6,269 nt of DNA, from the NCBI GenBank assembly GCA_964522665.1, contig CAZFVY010000185.1, positions 1 to 6,269 of the forward strand. Reading direction: 5' to 3'. Below, piece by piece: positions 6,161 to 6,269 of this stretch. Within the stretch, counting starts at the first letter, position 1. Each line of letters begins with the position of its first letter. The position numbers were made by a program, and so were the translations under genes. The notes under the pieces are model-generated. The model saw only the letters and a list, made by a program, of their open reading frames with translations, was not told the DNA's origin and made no database searches. Origin of the DNA: CAZFVY01 sp964522665 (GTDB taxonomy: Bacteria > Verrucomicrobiota > Verrucomicrobiia > Limisphaerales > CAZFVY01).

Positions 6161-6269
6161 CCGGAAGCGGTGAGAGCTTGTCAAACGCAGCGAAGGTCGA
6201 GGCGGCACCCGCTTCGGGGGAATGGCGCTTACTTAAGCCTTCCCAGGGTAGCGTATGCGTTCCGTCCCG
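6161..6269. other. Window end without a supportable gene; possible start of a further repeat
   Basis: No frame here is convincing. The words CACCCGCTTCGGGGG and CCCAGGGTAGCG are of a kind I associate with dispersed repeats in Planctomycetes and Verrucomicrobia, so a repeat may begin near 6205 and continue past the window. This rests on memory only. Confidence 0.2.

Overview
The window looks like a stretch of GC-rich chromosome from an environmental Verrucomicrobiota bacterium, probably of the Pedosphaera/Limisphaerales type. This is inferred from three things: the style of the membrane-anchored HEAT-repeat protein, the abundance of hairpin repeats between genes, and the weak or absent Shine-Dalgarno sequences. 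No rRNA or marker gene is present to prove it.

Layout. Positions 45-857 (minus) hold a membrane-anchored HEAT-repeat protein whose C-terminus appears cut short by foreign sequence. Just upstream of it are two 14-bp dyads of the BlaI/MecI/CopY operator type (903-938). A long non-genic stretch follows (about 939-1481). It contains a composite three-hairpin repeat (1151-1372) and a short module (1373-1413) that partly matches the sequence at the broken end of the HEAT gene.

Positions 1482-2722 (minus) are a gene for an exported protein of unknown function, split by a 162-bp miniature inverted-repeat transposon (2289-2450). The transposon has 27-bp terminal repeats and a 5-bp target duplication. 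Removing 167 bp (element plus one target copy) restores a single 357-codon frame exactly. Just upstream, in the same direction and only 15 bp away, is a DegP/HtrA-type periplasmic serine protease (2738-4204), so protease and exported protein probably formed one operon.

Divergent from the protease is a 242-aa coiled-coil protein with a C-terminal C4 zinc ribbon (4350-5078), of the DUF164 / zf-RING_7 / CdsZ-FlgZ type. A gene-free stretch (5079-5536) carries a second kind of long palindrome (5249-5364). Two small co-directional genes of unknown function (5537-5809 and 5825-6160) complete the coding content. The last 109 bases hold no gene I can support.

The most notable result is the precise footprint of the miniature transposon. 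Next come the tandem repressor-type operators in front of the HEAT gene and three unrelated families of hairpin repeats within about 6 kb. I found no clear new defence or metabolic system. CRISPR arrays, tRNAs, rRNAs and complete transposases are absent as far as I can see by eye.
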